DNA of 5,907 bases from RZYP01 sp050256135 (GTDB lineage Bacteria; Bacillota; Negativicutes; Acidaminococcales; Acidaminococcaceae): NCBI GenBank assembly GCA_050256135.1, contig JBFWIF010000115.1, forward strand, positions 1 to 5,907, written 5' to 3'. A program made the position numbers and the translations under genes. Position 1 is the stretch's first letter. Each line of letters starts with the position of its first letter. Of the stretch, positions 1-5,907 are shown in pieces. Under the pieces are notes generated by a model. It was not told where the DNA came from and ran no database searches. It saw nothing but the letters and a program-made list of their open reading frames with translations.

Positions 1-615
1 CACCGATCTGGAAATTTTGTAAGCAAAGTATAACAGCAGTCCGCCGAAAAAACGGTCTAGCCATTTGCGGCATTTATTGTATACTCGCTGAAATCTGTTT
101 GCAGATGCGAGTATTGATAAAACTACAAACCAGCCGGCTACGGCCACAACAACTTCGAGCCCATAGACCCAGGCCATCCAGTGCGGTGTCTCTGGCGAAA
201 TAAATTGTGAAAATACGCTTAAGAAGAACAGGAAAGCTTTGGGATTTAATATATTACACAAAAATCCGTTATTGAAACCTTGGAGAAAAGTTTTATTACT
301 GCCACCAGCATTCTCATGTTCAAACTCAATATCTTTTCCTGAAGCTGTGGAAATAATTGCCTGAATACCCAAATACGCCAAATAGCAAGCTCCTAAGATT
401 TGAATAAATTTAAACACATAAACATAAGTCTGTATGACTATGGCAAGTCCTAAGATAGTGTAAGAAGCATGTATGAGCAAAGCCGCGCCTATGCCCAATG
501 CGGAAGCTATACCAATTCTTTTTCCATACTCAAGACTGTTCTTCATAACAATAAAAAAATCAGGACCAGGTGAGATACCTGCCAATATTCCAATAAGAAA
601 AACCTCTAAAAACAT
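1..615 (-). CDS. LysE/RhtB-family amino-acid exporter, 3' end cut by window edge
   Basis: The reading frame stays open from an ATG at 615 to the left edge, giving 205 residues with no stop yet. Family members are usually about 200-210 residues, so only a few residues are probably missing. The protein is very hydrophobic. Residues 13-21 carry the N-terminal family signature GISPGPDFF, and residues 121-131 the conserved NILNPKAFLFF in the fourth segment. I count six likely membrane segments, roughly at 3-25, 36-61, 68-88, 113-139, 147-170 and 188-202, with a polar loop near 89-112. That is the expected topology of this inner-membrane family, which exports amino acids such as lysine, threonine or homoserine, driven by the membrane potential or proton gradient; the substrate cannot be read from sequence. 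The start is supported by AGGGGAG at 624-630, 8 nt upstream. It lies downstream of guaA on the same strand but is separated from it by a hairpin, so it is probably a separate unit. Confidence 0.9.
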   Translation of the reverse strand, partial: MFLEVFLIGILAGISPGPDFFIVMKNSLEYGKRIGIASALGIGAALLIHASYTILGLAIVIQTYVYVFKFIQILGACYLAYLGIQAIISTASGKDIEFEHENAGGSNKTFLQGFNNGFLCNILNPKAFLFFLSVFSQFISPETPHWMAWVYGLEVVVAVAGWFVVLSILASANRFQRVYNKCRKWLDRFFGGLLLYFAYKISRSV

Positions 616-649
616 ATTTCTTTCTCCCCTCTCATTCCGTTCACATCAA

Positions 650-678
650 ATTGTACAAATAAACCTGCAAACTCTCAC
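650..678 (-). promoter_or_regulatory. possible promoter of the LysE-family gene, overlapping the guaA terminator
   Basis: On the minus strand GTGAGA (673-678) lies 17 nt before TACAAT (650-655), which matches the sigma-A -10 consensus at five of six bases. The -35 matches at four of six. Transcription would start near 643, leaving a leader of about 28 nt that contains the ribosome site. The -35 lies in the loop and inner arm of the hairpin at 661-698. This is a consensus match only; read-through from guaA is the alternative source of transcript. Confidence 0.35.
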
Positions 679-698
679 TTTTAAGAGCTTGCAGGTTT
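661..698 (-). terminator. intrinsic terminator after guaA
   Basis: The arms 661-670 and 689-698 are perfect 10-bp complements (AAACCTGCAA). A one-base mismatch (A671/C688) separates them from a further 4-bp inner stem (672-675 with 684-687), closing an 8-nt loop. On the minus strand the hairpin begins 7 nt after the guaA stop and is followed by TTTATTTGT, a moderate U-rich tail. The plus-strand side (TTTTTGTTATTTATT) is also T-rich, so the hairpin could work in both directions. Confidence 0.75.
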
Positions 699-705
699 TT
701 GTTAT

Positions 706-2247
706 TTATTCCCACTCAATTGTTGCTGGTGGTTTAGAGGTTATATCATAAACTATGCGGTTGACGCCTGGTACTTCATTAACAATCCTTCTGGAAATAT
801 CATCAAGTACGCTGAATGGAATATGTGCCCAATCAGAAGTCATACCGTCGGAGCTGGTAACTGCCCTTAGTGCGATGGCATGGTTATAAGTACGGCCATC
901 ACCCATAACACCTACGGAGCGAATATTAGGAAGACAAGCAAAATATTGCCAGATTTTTCTTTCCAAGCCGGCTTTCGCAATCTCCTCACGGAAAATAGCA
1001 TCTGCTTCTCTGGTAATTTCCAATTTCTCTTCAGTTACTTCGCCGAGAACACGAATCGCCAGGCCAGGGCCTGGGAATGGTTGACGCCAAACGAGGTCTG
1101 ACGGAATATCAAGTTCTTCGCCGACAGCACGTACTTCGTCTTTAAATAGTTCGCGCAATGGTTCTATTAATTTCAAATCCATATCCTCAGGCAAACCGCC
1201 TACATTGTGGTGGCTCTTAATGGTAGCGGAAGTACCGGTACCGCTTTCAACAACATCAGGATAAATCGTTCCTTGTACCAAGTAATCAACTTTGCCTAAT
1301 TTATTGGATTCTTCTTCGAATACGCGAATAAATTCTTCACCGATAATTTTACGTTTTCTTTCCGGATCGGATACGCCTGCCAATTTGCCAAGGAAACGGT
1401 CTTTCGCATTAACACGAATCAGATTCATATCGAATTTTTCTTTAAATATTTGTTCAACACTATCGCCTTCATCTTTTCTGAGCAGGCCGTGGTCAACAAA
1501 CACACAGGTAAGCTGTTTGCCAACTGCTTTATGTACCAATACCGCAGCGACAGAAGAATCTACGCCGCCTGAGAGTGCACACAATACTTTACCTTCACCG
1601 ACGGTTGCTTTGATTTCTTCGATTTTAGTTTTTGCGAAAGAAGCCATCGTCCAATCGCCTTTAACCTGACAGATTTCGAACAAGAAGTTAGCCAGCATTT
1701 TGCGGCCGAACGGAGTATGTTCTACTTCTGGATGGAATTGCACACCATAGAGCTTGCGTTCGTCATTGACCATTGCTGCAACAGGGCATTCGCTTGTCAT
1801 GGCATAAGTCTGAAAACCTTCCGGCACTTCGGAAACGTAATCATTATGGCTCATCCAGCAAATGTTCCTGCCTTCTACCCCTTTAAACAGAGAGCAGTCT
1901 GTCTGTAATTCTATGGAAGTCTTACCAAATTCGCTGATACCAGCACTTTCCACATGTCCGCCTAAAATATGAGCCATAAATTGATGTCCATAGCAAATAC
2001 CGAGCACTGGGATGCCAAGCTCAAAAACACCAGCATCAACTTTCGGTGTTTCTGCAGCATATACGCTGTTTGGCCCGCCAGTAAAAATTATACCTTTAGG
2101 ATTTTTAGCCTTGATTTGTTCAAGAGAATAGGTATAAGGGACAATCTCGCAGTAAACTCCGCATTCTCTAACTCTTCTGGCAATCAATTGATTGTATTGG
2201 CCGCCGAAGTCAATAACCAATATAAGTTCGTGTTGCATCTTTTCCAT
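706..2247 (-). CDS. guaA: GMP synthase (glutamine-hydrolysing)
   Basis: Converts XMP, glutamine and ATP to GMP, the last step of guanine nucleotide synthesis, in the cytoplasm. The 513 residues match the usual family length. The N-terminal class I glutamine amidotransferase domain (about 8-195) shows VIDFGGQYNQLIARR, the nucleophile Cys85 in GICYGHQ, and His172 and Glu174 of the triad in QFHPE. The ATP-pyrophosphatase domain follows, with its P-loop SGGVDSS at 226-232. The C-terminal dimerisation domain ends in the family-typical KPPATIEWE. I chose the ATG at 2247. The frame stays open to an ATG at 2331, but the extra 28 residues resemble no GuaA, and the predicted promoter lies inside that extension. 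GGAGG at 2261-2265 sits upstream of 2247. Met4 (2238) is a less likely alternative start. The gene is flanked by terminators on both sides, so it is probably monocistronic. No purine riboswitch is visible in its short leader. Confidence 0.97.
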   Translation of the reverse strand: MEKMQHELILVIDFGGQYNQLIARRVRECGVYCEIVPYTYSLEQIKAKNPKGIIFTGGPNSVYAAETPKVDAGVFELGIPVLGICYGHQFMAHILGGHVESAGISEFGKTSIELQTDCSLFKGVEGRNICWMSHNDYVSEVPEGFQTYAMTSECPVAAMVNDERKLYGVQFHPEVEHTPFGRKMLANFLFEICQVKGDWTMASFAKTKIEEIKATVGEGKVLCALSGGVDSSVAAVLVHKAVGKQLTCVFVDHGLLRKDEGDSVEQIFKEKFDMNLIRVNAKDRFLGKLAGVSDPERKRKIIGEEFIRVFEEESNKLGKVDYLVQGTIYPDVVESGTGTSATIKSHHNVGGLPEDMDLKLIEPLRELFKDEVRAVGEELDIPSDLVWRQPFPGPGLAIRVLGEVTEEKLEITREADAIFREEIAKAGLERKIWQYFACLPNIRSVGVMGDGRTYNHAIALRAVTSSDGMTSDWAHIPFSVLDDISRRIVNEVPGVNRIVYDITSKPPATIEWE

Positions 2248-2260
2248 TTCGTTTGCAGAG

Positions 2261-2265
2261 CCTCC
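2261..2265 (-). promoter_or_regulatory. guaA ribosome binding site with long spacing
   Basis: GGAGG on the minus strand is the only strong Shine-Dalgarno core upstream of guaA. It lies 13 nt before the ATG at 2247 and 22 nt before the one at 2238, so it favours 2247. The spacing is longer than the usual 5-10 nt, and no in-frame ATG, GTG or TTG lies nearer. Confidence 0.7.
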
Positions 2266-2291
2266 GTAACATTTTTTACTATTATTCAAGA

Positions 2292-2320
2292 ATATTAACA
2301 TAAAAGCAGCAAAATTACAA
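2292..2320 (-). promoter_or_regulatory. predicted guaA promoter (sigma-A type, extended -10)
   Basis: On the minus strand TTGTAA (2315-2320) and TAATAT (2292-2297) are separated by exactly 17 nt, and TGT directly before the -10 gives a TGn extension. Each hexamer matches consensus at four of six bases. The start would fall near 2285, leaving a leader of about 38 nt. It sits just beyond the groEL terminator, where guaA would need its own promoter. Confidence 0.6.
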
Positions 2321-2329
2321 TTGATAGAC

Positions 2330-2366
2330 AAAAAAAATCTCGCGACGCTAATTGCGCCGCGAGATT
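2330..2366 (-). terminator. intrinsic terminator of the groESL operon
   Basis: Arms 2336-2348 and 2354-2366 form a 13-bp GC-rich stem around a 5-nt loop. The single imperfect pair (2345/2357) is a G-U wobble in minus-strand RNA but an A-C mismatch in plus-strand RNA, which points to minus-strand use. An 8-nt run of T follows on the minus strand. The hairpin begins 17 nt after the groEL stop codon. Confidence 0.95.
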
Positions 2367-2383
2367 CAAGTAATGACTTGTTA

Positions 2384-4015
2384 TTACATCATGCCTGGCA
2401 TTCCGCCCATTGGCATACCGCCGCCCATAGGAGCAGCACCTTCTTTTGCAGGTTTATCTGCAACTAGGGTTTCCGTAGTCAGAATCATTGCTGCAATGCT
2501 TGCTGCATTTTGCAATGCACTACGGGTAACTTTTGCCGGGTCAACAATACCAGCAGCAATCATATCAACATATTCTTCAGTCAAAGCATTGAAGCCGATA
2601 CCGCTGTCGGAACGTTTAATAGTGTCAACGATAACCGCACCTTCGAGACCTGCGTTGAAAGCGATTTGACGAACTGGTTCTTCAATTGCACGTTTAACAA
2701 TTTCAACACCGGTTTTTTCATCGCCGGATGCTTCAATTTTGCTAAGAGCACCTTGCACTTGAATCAAAGCAACACCGCCGCCGGCAACGATACCCTCAGC
2801 AACTGCTGCACGAGTAGCATTCAAAGCATCTTCAATGCGAAGTTTCTTGTCTTTCAATTCAACTTCAGTAGCTGCGCCAACTTTGATTACTGCTACGCCG
2901 CCAGCCAGTTTAGCCAGGCGTTCTTGCAGTTTTTCTTTATCGAAATCGGAAGTAGTTTCTGGAATTTGAGCTCGGATTTGCGCAACACGAGCAGCGATTT
3001 CTTCTTTTTTGCCAGCGCCGTCAACGATAGTAGTAAGATCTTTAGTTACGCGAACTTGACTTGCAGAACCAAGATCTTCAACAGTTGCGCTGTCAAGTTT
3101 ACGGCCAACTTCTTCGCTGATAACAGCTGCGCCAGTCAAGATAGCGATATCTTGCAGCATTGCTTTGCGACGGTCACCGAAGCCAGGCGCTTTAACAGCA
3201 ACTGCTTTGAAGGTACCGCGGAGTCTGTTGACAACAAGGGTTGCAAGAGCTTCGCCTTCGATATCTTCAGCGATGATCAAAAGTTCACGGCCTTGTTGAA
3301 CAACTTTTTCGAGAACAGGCATGATGTCTTGAATCATCGTGATTTTGCGGTCAGTGATGAATACGTATGGGTTGCTGAGAACAGCTTCCATTTTATCAGG
3401 ATCGGTTACCATGTAAGGAGAAATGTAGCCGCGGTCAAATTGCATACCTTCTACAGTCTCAAGGCAGGTTTCCATAGTTTTGGATTCTTCAACAGTGATA
3501 ACGCCGTCGTCGCCGACTTTTTCCATAGCGTCTGCAATCAAGCCGCCGATTTCTTCGTCACCAGCAGAGATGGAAGCAACCTGAGCTTTTGCGCTCTTAG
3601 TTTGCACTTTCTTGGAAACTGTTTTCAGTTCATCGACTAGGACATCTACTGCAGCTTTGATACCTTTTTTGATTACCATCGGATTAGCACCGGCAGCAAC
3701 GTTTTTCATACCTTCACGAACCATTGCCTGTGCCAGAACTGTTGCTGTAGTTGTACCATCACCAGCTACGTCATTAGTTTTGGTAGCAACTTCTTTAACC
3801 AATTGAGCACCCATATTTTCAAAAGCGTCTTCTAGATCAATATCGCGGGCAATCGTTACACCGTCATTAGTAATAGTAGGAGCACCGAATTTTTTCTCCA
3901 AAACAACATTGCGGCCTTTTGGTCCCAAAGTTACTTTTACTGCATCAGCCAAAGCGTTAACGCCGCGTTCAAGAGCACGACGTGCTTCTTCATTAAATAA
4001 TACTTGTTTAGCCAT
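2384..4015 (-). CDS. groEL: chaperonin GroEL (Hsp60, large subunit)
   Basis: Forms the two-ring cytoplasmic chamber that refolds proteins using ATP, capped by GroES. The 543 residues are full length for a group I chaperonin. Visible landmarks are KVTLGPKGRNV (27-37) and TNDGVTIA (49-56) in the equatorial domain, the nucleotide-binding GDGTTTAT with its conserved aspartate at residue 86, and the hinge and second equatorial part with DALNATRAAVAEGIVAGGG at about 395-415. The C-terminal Gly-Met-rich tail ends GGMPGMM, as in classical GroEL. The start has AAGGAG at 4026-4031, 10 nt upstream. Translation ends at two tandem TAA codons (2381-2386). It follows groES by 52 nt with no hairpin between, so the two are cotranscribed and share the CIRCE operator. 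Nothing looks divergent or damaged, and this looks like the main housekeeping copy. Confidence 0.99.
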   Translation of the reverse strand: MAKQVLFNEEARRALERGVNALADAVKVTLGPKGRNVVLEKKFGAPTITNDGVTIARDIDLEDAFENMGAQLVKEVATKTNDVAGDGTTTATVLAQAMVREGMKNVAAGANPMVIKKGIKAAVDVLVDELKTVSKKVQTKSAKAQVASISAGDEEIGGLIADAMEKVGDDGVITVEESKTMETCLETVEGMQFDRGYISPYMVTDPDKMEAVLSNPYVFITDRKITMIQDIMPVLEKVVQQGRELLIIAEDIEGEALATLVVNRLRGTFKAVAVKAPGFGDRRKAMLQDIAILTGAAVISEEVGRKLDSATVEDLGSASQVRVTKDLTTIVDGAGKKEEIAARVAQIRAQIPETTSDFDKEKLQERLAKLAGGVAVIKVGAATEVELKDKKLRIEDALNATRAAVAEGIVAGGGVALIQVQGALSKIEASGDEKTGVEIVKRAIEEPVRQIAFNAGLEGAVIVDTIKRSDSGIGFNALTEEYVDMIAAGIVDPAKVTRSALQNAASIAAMILTTETLVADKPAKEGAAPMGGGMPMGGMPGMM

Positions 4016-4067
4016 TTTTTCACATCTCCTTAATTTCTTTATAAAAATTAATAGTAATTAGTTTGTC

Positions 4068-4355
4068 TTATTCAAGCACTGCAAGAATATCACGTTCGCT
4101 GAGGATCAGATAATCTTTTTCATCTACTTTTACCTCAGTGCCGGAGTATTTAGCGAAAACAACAACTTCTCCAACTTTCACTTCTGGTTCTACACGACTG
4201 CCATTATCAAGGACTTTACCTTTACCTACAGCAATTACTTTACCTGTTTGTGGTTTTTCTTTTGCTGCCGTATCAGGCAAGTAGATTCCGCTGGAAGTTT
4301 TTTCTTCTTTCACGATTGCTTCGACAATAATGTGATCTGCTAATGGTTTTAACAT
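4068..4355 (-). CDS. groES: co-chaperonin GroES (Hsp10)
   Basis: The heptameric lid of the GroEL chamber. The 95 residues are the normal length. The mobile loop that docks on GroEL is recognisable at about residues 17-34 (EEKTSSGIYLPDTAAKEK), followed by PQTGKVIAVGKG. The C-terminal half keeps VFAKYSGTEVKVDEKDYLIL and ends in the typical ILAVLE. The N-terminus reads MLKPLADHIIVE where most homologues have PLGDRVV or PLGDRVL, a small departure at the Gly and Arg positions. The start at 4355 is supported by AAGGGG at 4365-4370, 9 nt upstream. It is the first gene of the groESL operon, about 50 nt downstream of the CIRCE element. Confidence 0.98.
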   Translation of the reverse strand: MLKPLADHIIVEAIVKEEKTSSGIYLPDTAAKEKPQTGKVIAVGKGKVLDNGSRVEPEVKVGEVVVFAKYSGTEVKVDEKDYLILSERDILAVLE

Positions 4356-4405
4356 TCTTACAATCCCCTTTCAATACCTTATATAATTTTATAATCTTTT
4401 ATTTG

Positions 4406-4432
4406 TTAGCACTCCGTTAATTCGAGTGCTAA
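4406..4432 (-). promoter_or_regulatory. CIRCE operator (HrcA binding site) of groESL
   Basis: A perfect match to the CIRCE consensus: TTAGCACTC at 4406-4414, a 9-nt spacer, and GAGTGCTAA at 4424-4432. In known systems the HrcA repressor binds this inverted repeat and is released on heat shock. It lies just downstream of the predicted transcription start, the usual position, so groESL is expected to be HrcA-repressed. hrcA itself is not in the window. Confidence 0.98.
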
Positions 4433-4443
4433 TTACATTATCT

Positions 4444-4472
4444 ATAATAATCATTTTACAAAAAAAAATCAA
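4444..4472 (-). promoter_or_regulatory. predicted groESL promoter (sigma-A type)
   Basis: On the minus strand TTGATT (4467-4472, four of six consensus bases) and TATTAT (4444-4449, five of six) are 17 nt apart. The start would fall near 4437, just before the CIRCE element, so a bound repressor would block initiation. The first two bases of the -35 belong to the terminator stem of the gene upstream, and the spacer contains that terminator's T run. Confidence 0.75.
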
Positions 4473-4501
4473 GCCTTTTCTTTAAAAAACAGAAAAGGCT
4501 T
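4461..4501 (-). terminator. intrinsic terminator after the ANTAR regulator gene
   Basis: Perfect 11-bp arms (4471-4481 and 4491-4501, AAGCCTTTTCT and its complement) enclose a 9-nt loop. On the minus strand GA and then a run of nine T follow. The hairpin begins 6 nt after the regulator's stop codon. It separates the two-component genes from groESL and overlaps the predicted groESL promoter. Confidence 0.92.
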
Positions 4502-4507
4502 GTCATC

Positions 4508-5089
4508 CTATTTTCTTTTGGCAGCAGCCGCAATGATTGCTTCTGCCAGTTCTTTCAAGGTAATACGTTGATTCATGCTGTATTGCTGCATTTTTCGATA
4601 GGCTTCTGCCTCAGAAATATTGTGAGCAGCCATCAAAATACCTTTGGCGCGATCGAGCAGCTTTCTAGTTTCAAGGCTTTCTTTCAGATAATCAAGCTCT
4701 TCACCAAGCGTCTTGATTTCTGCGAAACGGGACCGGGCGATTTCAATTGCTGGGAAAAGTTGTTCTTCCCGGATAGGTTTCACTAGATAAGCAAGTACAC
4801 CGGATTCTTTTGCTTTTTCAATAAGATCGGTCTGGCTGTAAGCAGTCAAAAGCAAAACAGGAGCAACATGCTTGTCATTAATTAGGCGTGCAGCAGTAAT
4901 ACCATCCATTTTCGGCATTTTGACATCCATGATAACTAGATCTGGTTTCAGTTCTGTGGCCAATCTCACTGCTTCTTCACCATCAGCAGCTTCACCAACA
5001 ACCATATGGCCTGCTTCTGTCAGCATTTCTTTGATATCTAAACGGATAATTGTTTCATCGTCAGCTACTATAACTCGCATTTTTTCCAT
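4508..5089 (-). CDS. response regulator with ANTAR RNA-binding output domain
   Basis: A receiver domain occupies about residues 4-120, with the acidic pair Asp10-Asp11, the phosphoacceptor Asp55 in VIMDVKMP, Thr82, Tyr101 and Lys104 in YLVKPI, so all key residues are present. A short coiled segment (about 122-140) leads into an ANTAR domain at about 137-187, recognised from LLDRAKGILMAAHNISEAEAYRKMQQYSM and TLKELAEAII. At 193 residues it has the size and layout of EutV and PdtaR. Family knowledge says such regulators, once phosphorylated, bind paired hairpins in leader RNA and prevent termination; the target here is unknown. The start at 5089 is chosen because AAGGAG (5101-5106) lies 11 nt upstream; Met4 at 5080 would be 20 nt away. 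It follows the kinase gene by 4 nt, so the two are a cotranscribed, probably translationally coupled pair. No eut or nitrogen genes are nearby to suggest the stimulus. Confidence 0.95.
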   Translation of the reverse strand: MEKMRVIVADDETIIRLDIKEMLTEAGHMVVGEAADGEEAVRLATELKPDLVIMDVKMPKMDGITAARLINDKHVAPVLLLTAYSQTDLIEKAKESGVLAYLVKPIREEQLFPAIEIARSRFAEIKTLGEELDYLKESLETRKLLDRAKGILMAAHNISEAEAYRKMQQYSMNQRITLKELAEAIIAAAAKRK

Positions 5090-5093
5090 AATA

Positions 5094-5907
5094 TCACTCT
5101 CTCCTTATCGGTACTTCTACGCGGGCCAATGTCCCTTTTTCCAGGGGCAGCAGTTCAAAGGTGCCGTGTAAGTCAGCTTCAGCCATCGTTTGTATAATTT
5201 TAAGCCCTAAGCTATTAGTTTGTCCAATTTCAAAACCTTTGGGAAGTCCAATACCATCATCAGTTATTTCTAATGAATAACTATCTGGTTTTACTTTGAG
5301 AGCAACTGTCATTTTGCCACTGGTACAATTTTCGAAACCATGCTCCAAGGCATTCTGCAGCAATTCATTTAAGATAAGCCCTACGGCCGTTACCTGTTCA
5401 GACGGCAAAACGAGCTCATCGGCCTGGAAGCTGCTTTCCAAACGAAAATCCGGCATTACCATACTTGCAATTATCGCCTGATAAATACGTTCAGCTACCT
5501 CAGCTACATTCACTACGTCGCTGTCTTGCTGGGAAAGAGCTTCATGTACCAATGCAATACTATTTATTCTGCCTATAATGTCACGTAGGATATTTTTAGT
5601 ATTTTCATCTTCTGTCCGTCTGGTCTGCATTCTCAGCAGACTTGCAATAGTCTGGAGATTATTCTTGACGCGATGATGAATCTCCTTGATAACTGCCGAT
5701 TTAACCAGTAGCTCCTCTTCCTTTTTTTTCAATTCGGTAACATCTGTCAAAACAACAATGGCTGCCTGTGCATCCTGCTTAGGTGACAGGGGCAATACTC
5801 TTATTGACAAAAGTAATCCTTGTTTCTTGACTTCCTTGCTTTCAGCGATACCTGCTTTGATCACCATGCCTACCAACGGCCAGTTGATTTGCCTGCTATT
5901 GGTACGC
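5094..5907 (-). CDS. sensor histidine kinase, HisKA_2 type with PAS domain, 5' end cut by window edge
   Basis: The frame is open to the right edge, giving 270 residues; the N-terminus and its sensory part are missing. Residues 30-66 look like the end of a PAS domain (LLLSIRVLPLS...AAIVVLTDVTELKKKEEEL) leading into a linker helix. Residues 73-97 match the HisKA_2 dimerisation and phosphorylation motif (IKEIHHRVKNNLQTIASLL), where His78 before Arg is the likely phosphoacceptor. The ATPase domain shows the N box LNELLQNALEHGF (179-191), the G1 box DDGIG (216-220) and NSLGLKII (231-238). No membrane segment is seen in this part. This kinase class typically partners ANTAR regulators, as in EutW-EutV and PdtaS-PdtaR, and the regulator gene follows 4 nt after the stop. 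A TTG at 5876 is only an internal codon: ten further in-frame codons upstream continue without a stop. The signal is unknown. Confidence 0.94.
   Translation of the reverse strand, partial: RTNSRQINWPLVGMVIKAGIAESKEVKKQGLLLSIRVLPLSPKQDAQAAIVVLTDVTELKKKEEELLVKSAVIKEIHHRVKNNLQTIASLLRMQTRRTEDENTKNILRDIIGRINSIALVHEALSQQDSDVVNVAEVAERIYQAIIASMVMPDFRLESSFQADELVLPSEQVTAVGLILNELLQNALEHGFENCTSGKMTVALKVKPDSYSLEITDDGIGLPKGFEIGQTNSLGLKIIQTMAEADLHGTFELLPLEKGTLARVEVPIRRE
5101..5106 (-). promoter_or_regulatory. ribosome binding site of the ANTAR regulator, inside the kinase gene
   Basis: AAGGAG on the minus strand overlaps the codons for the kinase's final residues (Ile-Arg-Arg) and lies 11 nt before the regulator ATG at 5089. 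Ribosomes ending the kinase would clear this site, which suggests coupled translation and balanced amounts of the two proteins. Confidence 0.8.

Noticed and set aside
473..751. A 92-codon plus-strand open frame crossing the exporter start and the guaA 3' end
   Set aside because: It overlaps two well-supported minus-strand genes and the hairpin between them, and has no recognisable domain.
2248..2331. The 28-codon N-terminal extension of guaA
   Set aside because: It matches no GuaA N-terminus I know, contains the predicted promoter, and the remaining 513 residues are already the normal family length.
2248..2335. A purine riboswitch in front of guaA
   Set aside because: The predicted leader is only about 38 nt, and no three-way junction or paired loops can be drawn between the groEL terminator and the start codon.
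2510..3640. A 376-codon open frame on the plus strand, opposite groEL
   Set aside because: It lies wholly antisense to a full-length, unmistakable groEL. Its protein is rich in Phe, Asn, Ser and Cys with no recognisable domain, as expected from the complement of a codon-biased gene, and I see no ribosome site for it.
4016..4067. A separate promoter or terminator between groES and groEL
   Set aside because: The 52-nt gap is AT-rich and holds only the groEL ribosome site; no stable hairpin or well-spaced promoter hexamers are evident.
4471..4501. The terminator after the ANTAR gene as an ANTAR-controlled antitermination site leading into groESL
   Set aside because: Its loop is 9 nt (GTTTTTTAA in the RNA sense), not the hexaloop with conserved A and G that ANTAR proteins recognise, and no partner hairpin precedes it. 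CIRCE already explains groESL control.

Overview
The window holds ordinary core and near-core genes of a bacterium, all on the minus strand. In transcription order (right to left) they are: a sensor histidine kinase cut by the right edge, an ANTAR response regulator, groES, groEL, guaA, and a LysE/RhtB-type amino-acid exporter cut by the left edge. Moderate-to-low GC, strong purine-rich Shine-Dalgarno sequences, a perfect CIRCE operator before groES and intrinsic terminators with long T tracts all fit a Firmicutes-type organism. The protein wording (GuaA 'VIDFGGQYNQLIARR', GroEL 'MAKQVLFNEEARRALERGVNAL') leans me towards the Negativicutes or a clostridial relative. That is a recognition-based guess and was not tested by search.

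Layout: positions 5907-4508 carry the kinase and regulator as a tight pair (4-nt gap, with the regulator's ribosome site inside the kinase's last codons), ending in an intrinsic terminator at 4461-4501. The predicted groESL promoter starts inside that terminator, and the CIRCE element follows at 4406-4432. groES and groEL form a classic two-gene operon (52-nt gap) closed by a strong terminator at 2330-2366. guaA then has its own predicted promoter, with TGn-extended -10, at 2292-2320, and ends at a hairpin at 661-698. The LysE-type gene begins just beyond, possibly from a promoter that overlaps that hairpin.

Functionally there are four independent units: a two-component system whose output is probably RNA-binding antitermination, the HrcA-type heat-shock chaperonin operon, the last step of GMP synthesis, and an amino-acid exporter. 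Nothing visible ties them into one pathway; they look like adjacent, separately terminated transcription units. No gene-free stretch exceeds 300 bases. I found no RNA genes, mobile elements, CRISPR arrays or riboswitches. I do not see an undescribed system here. The most open question is the signal and RNA target of the ANTAR pair.
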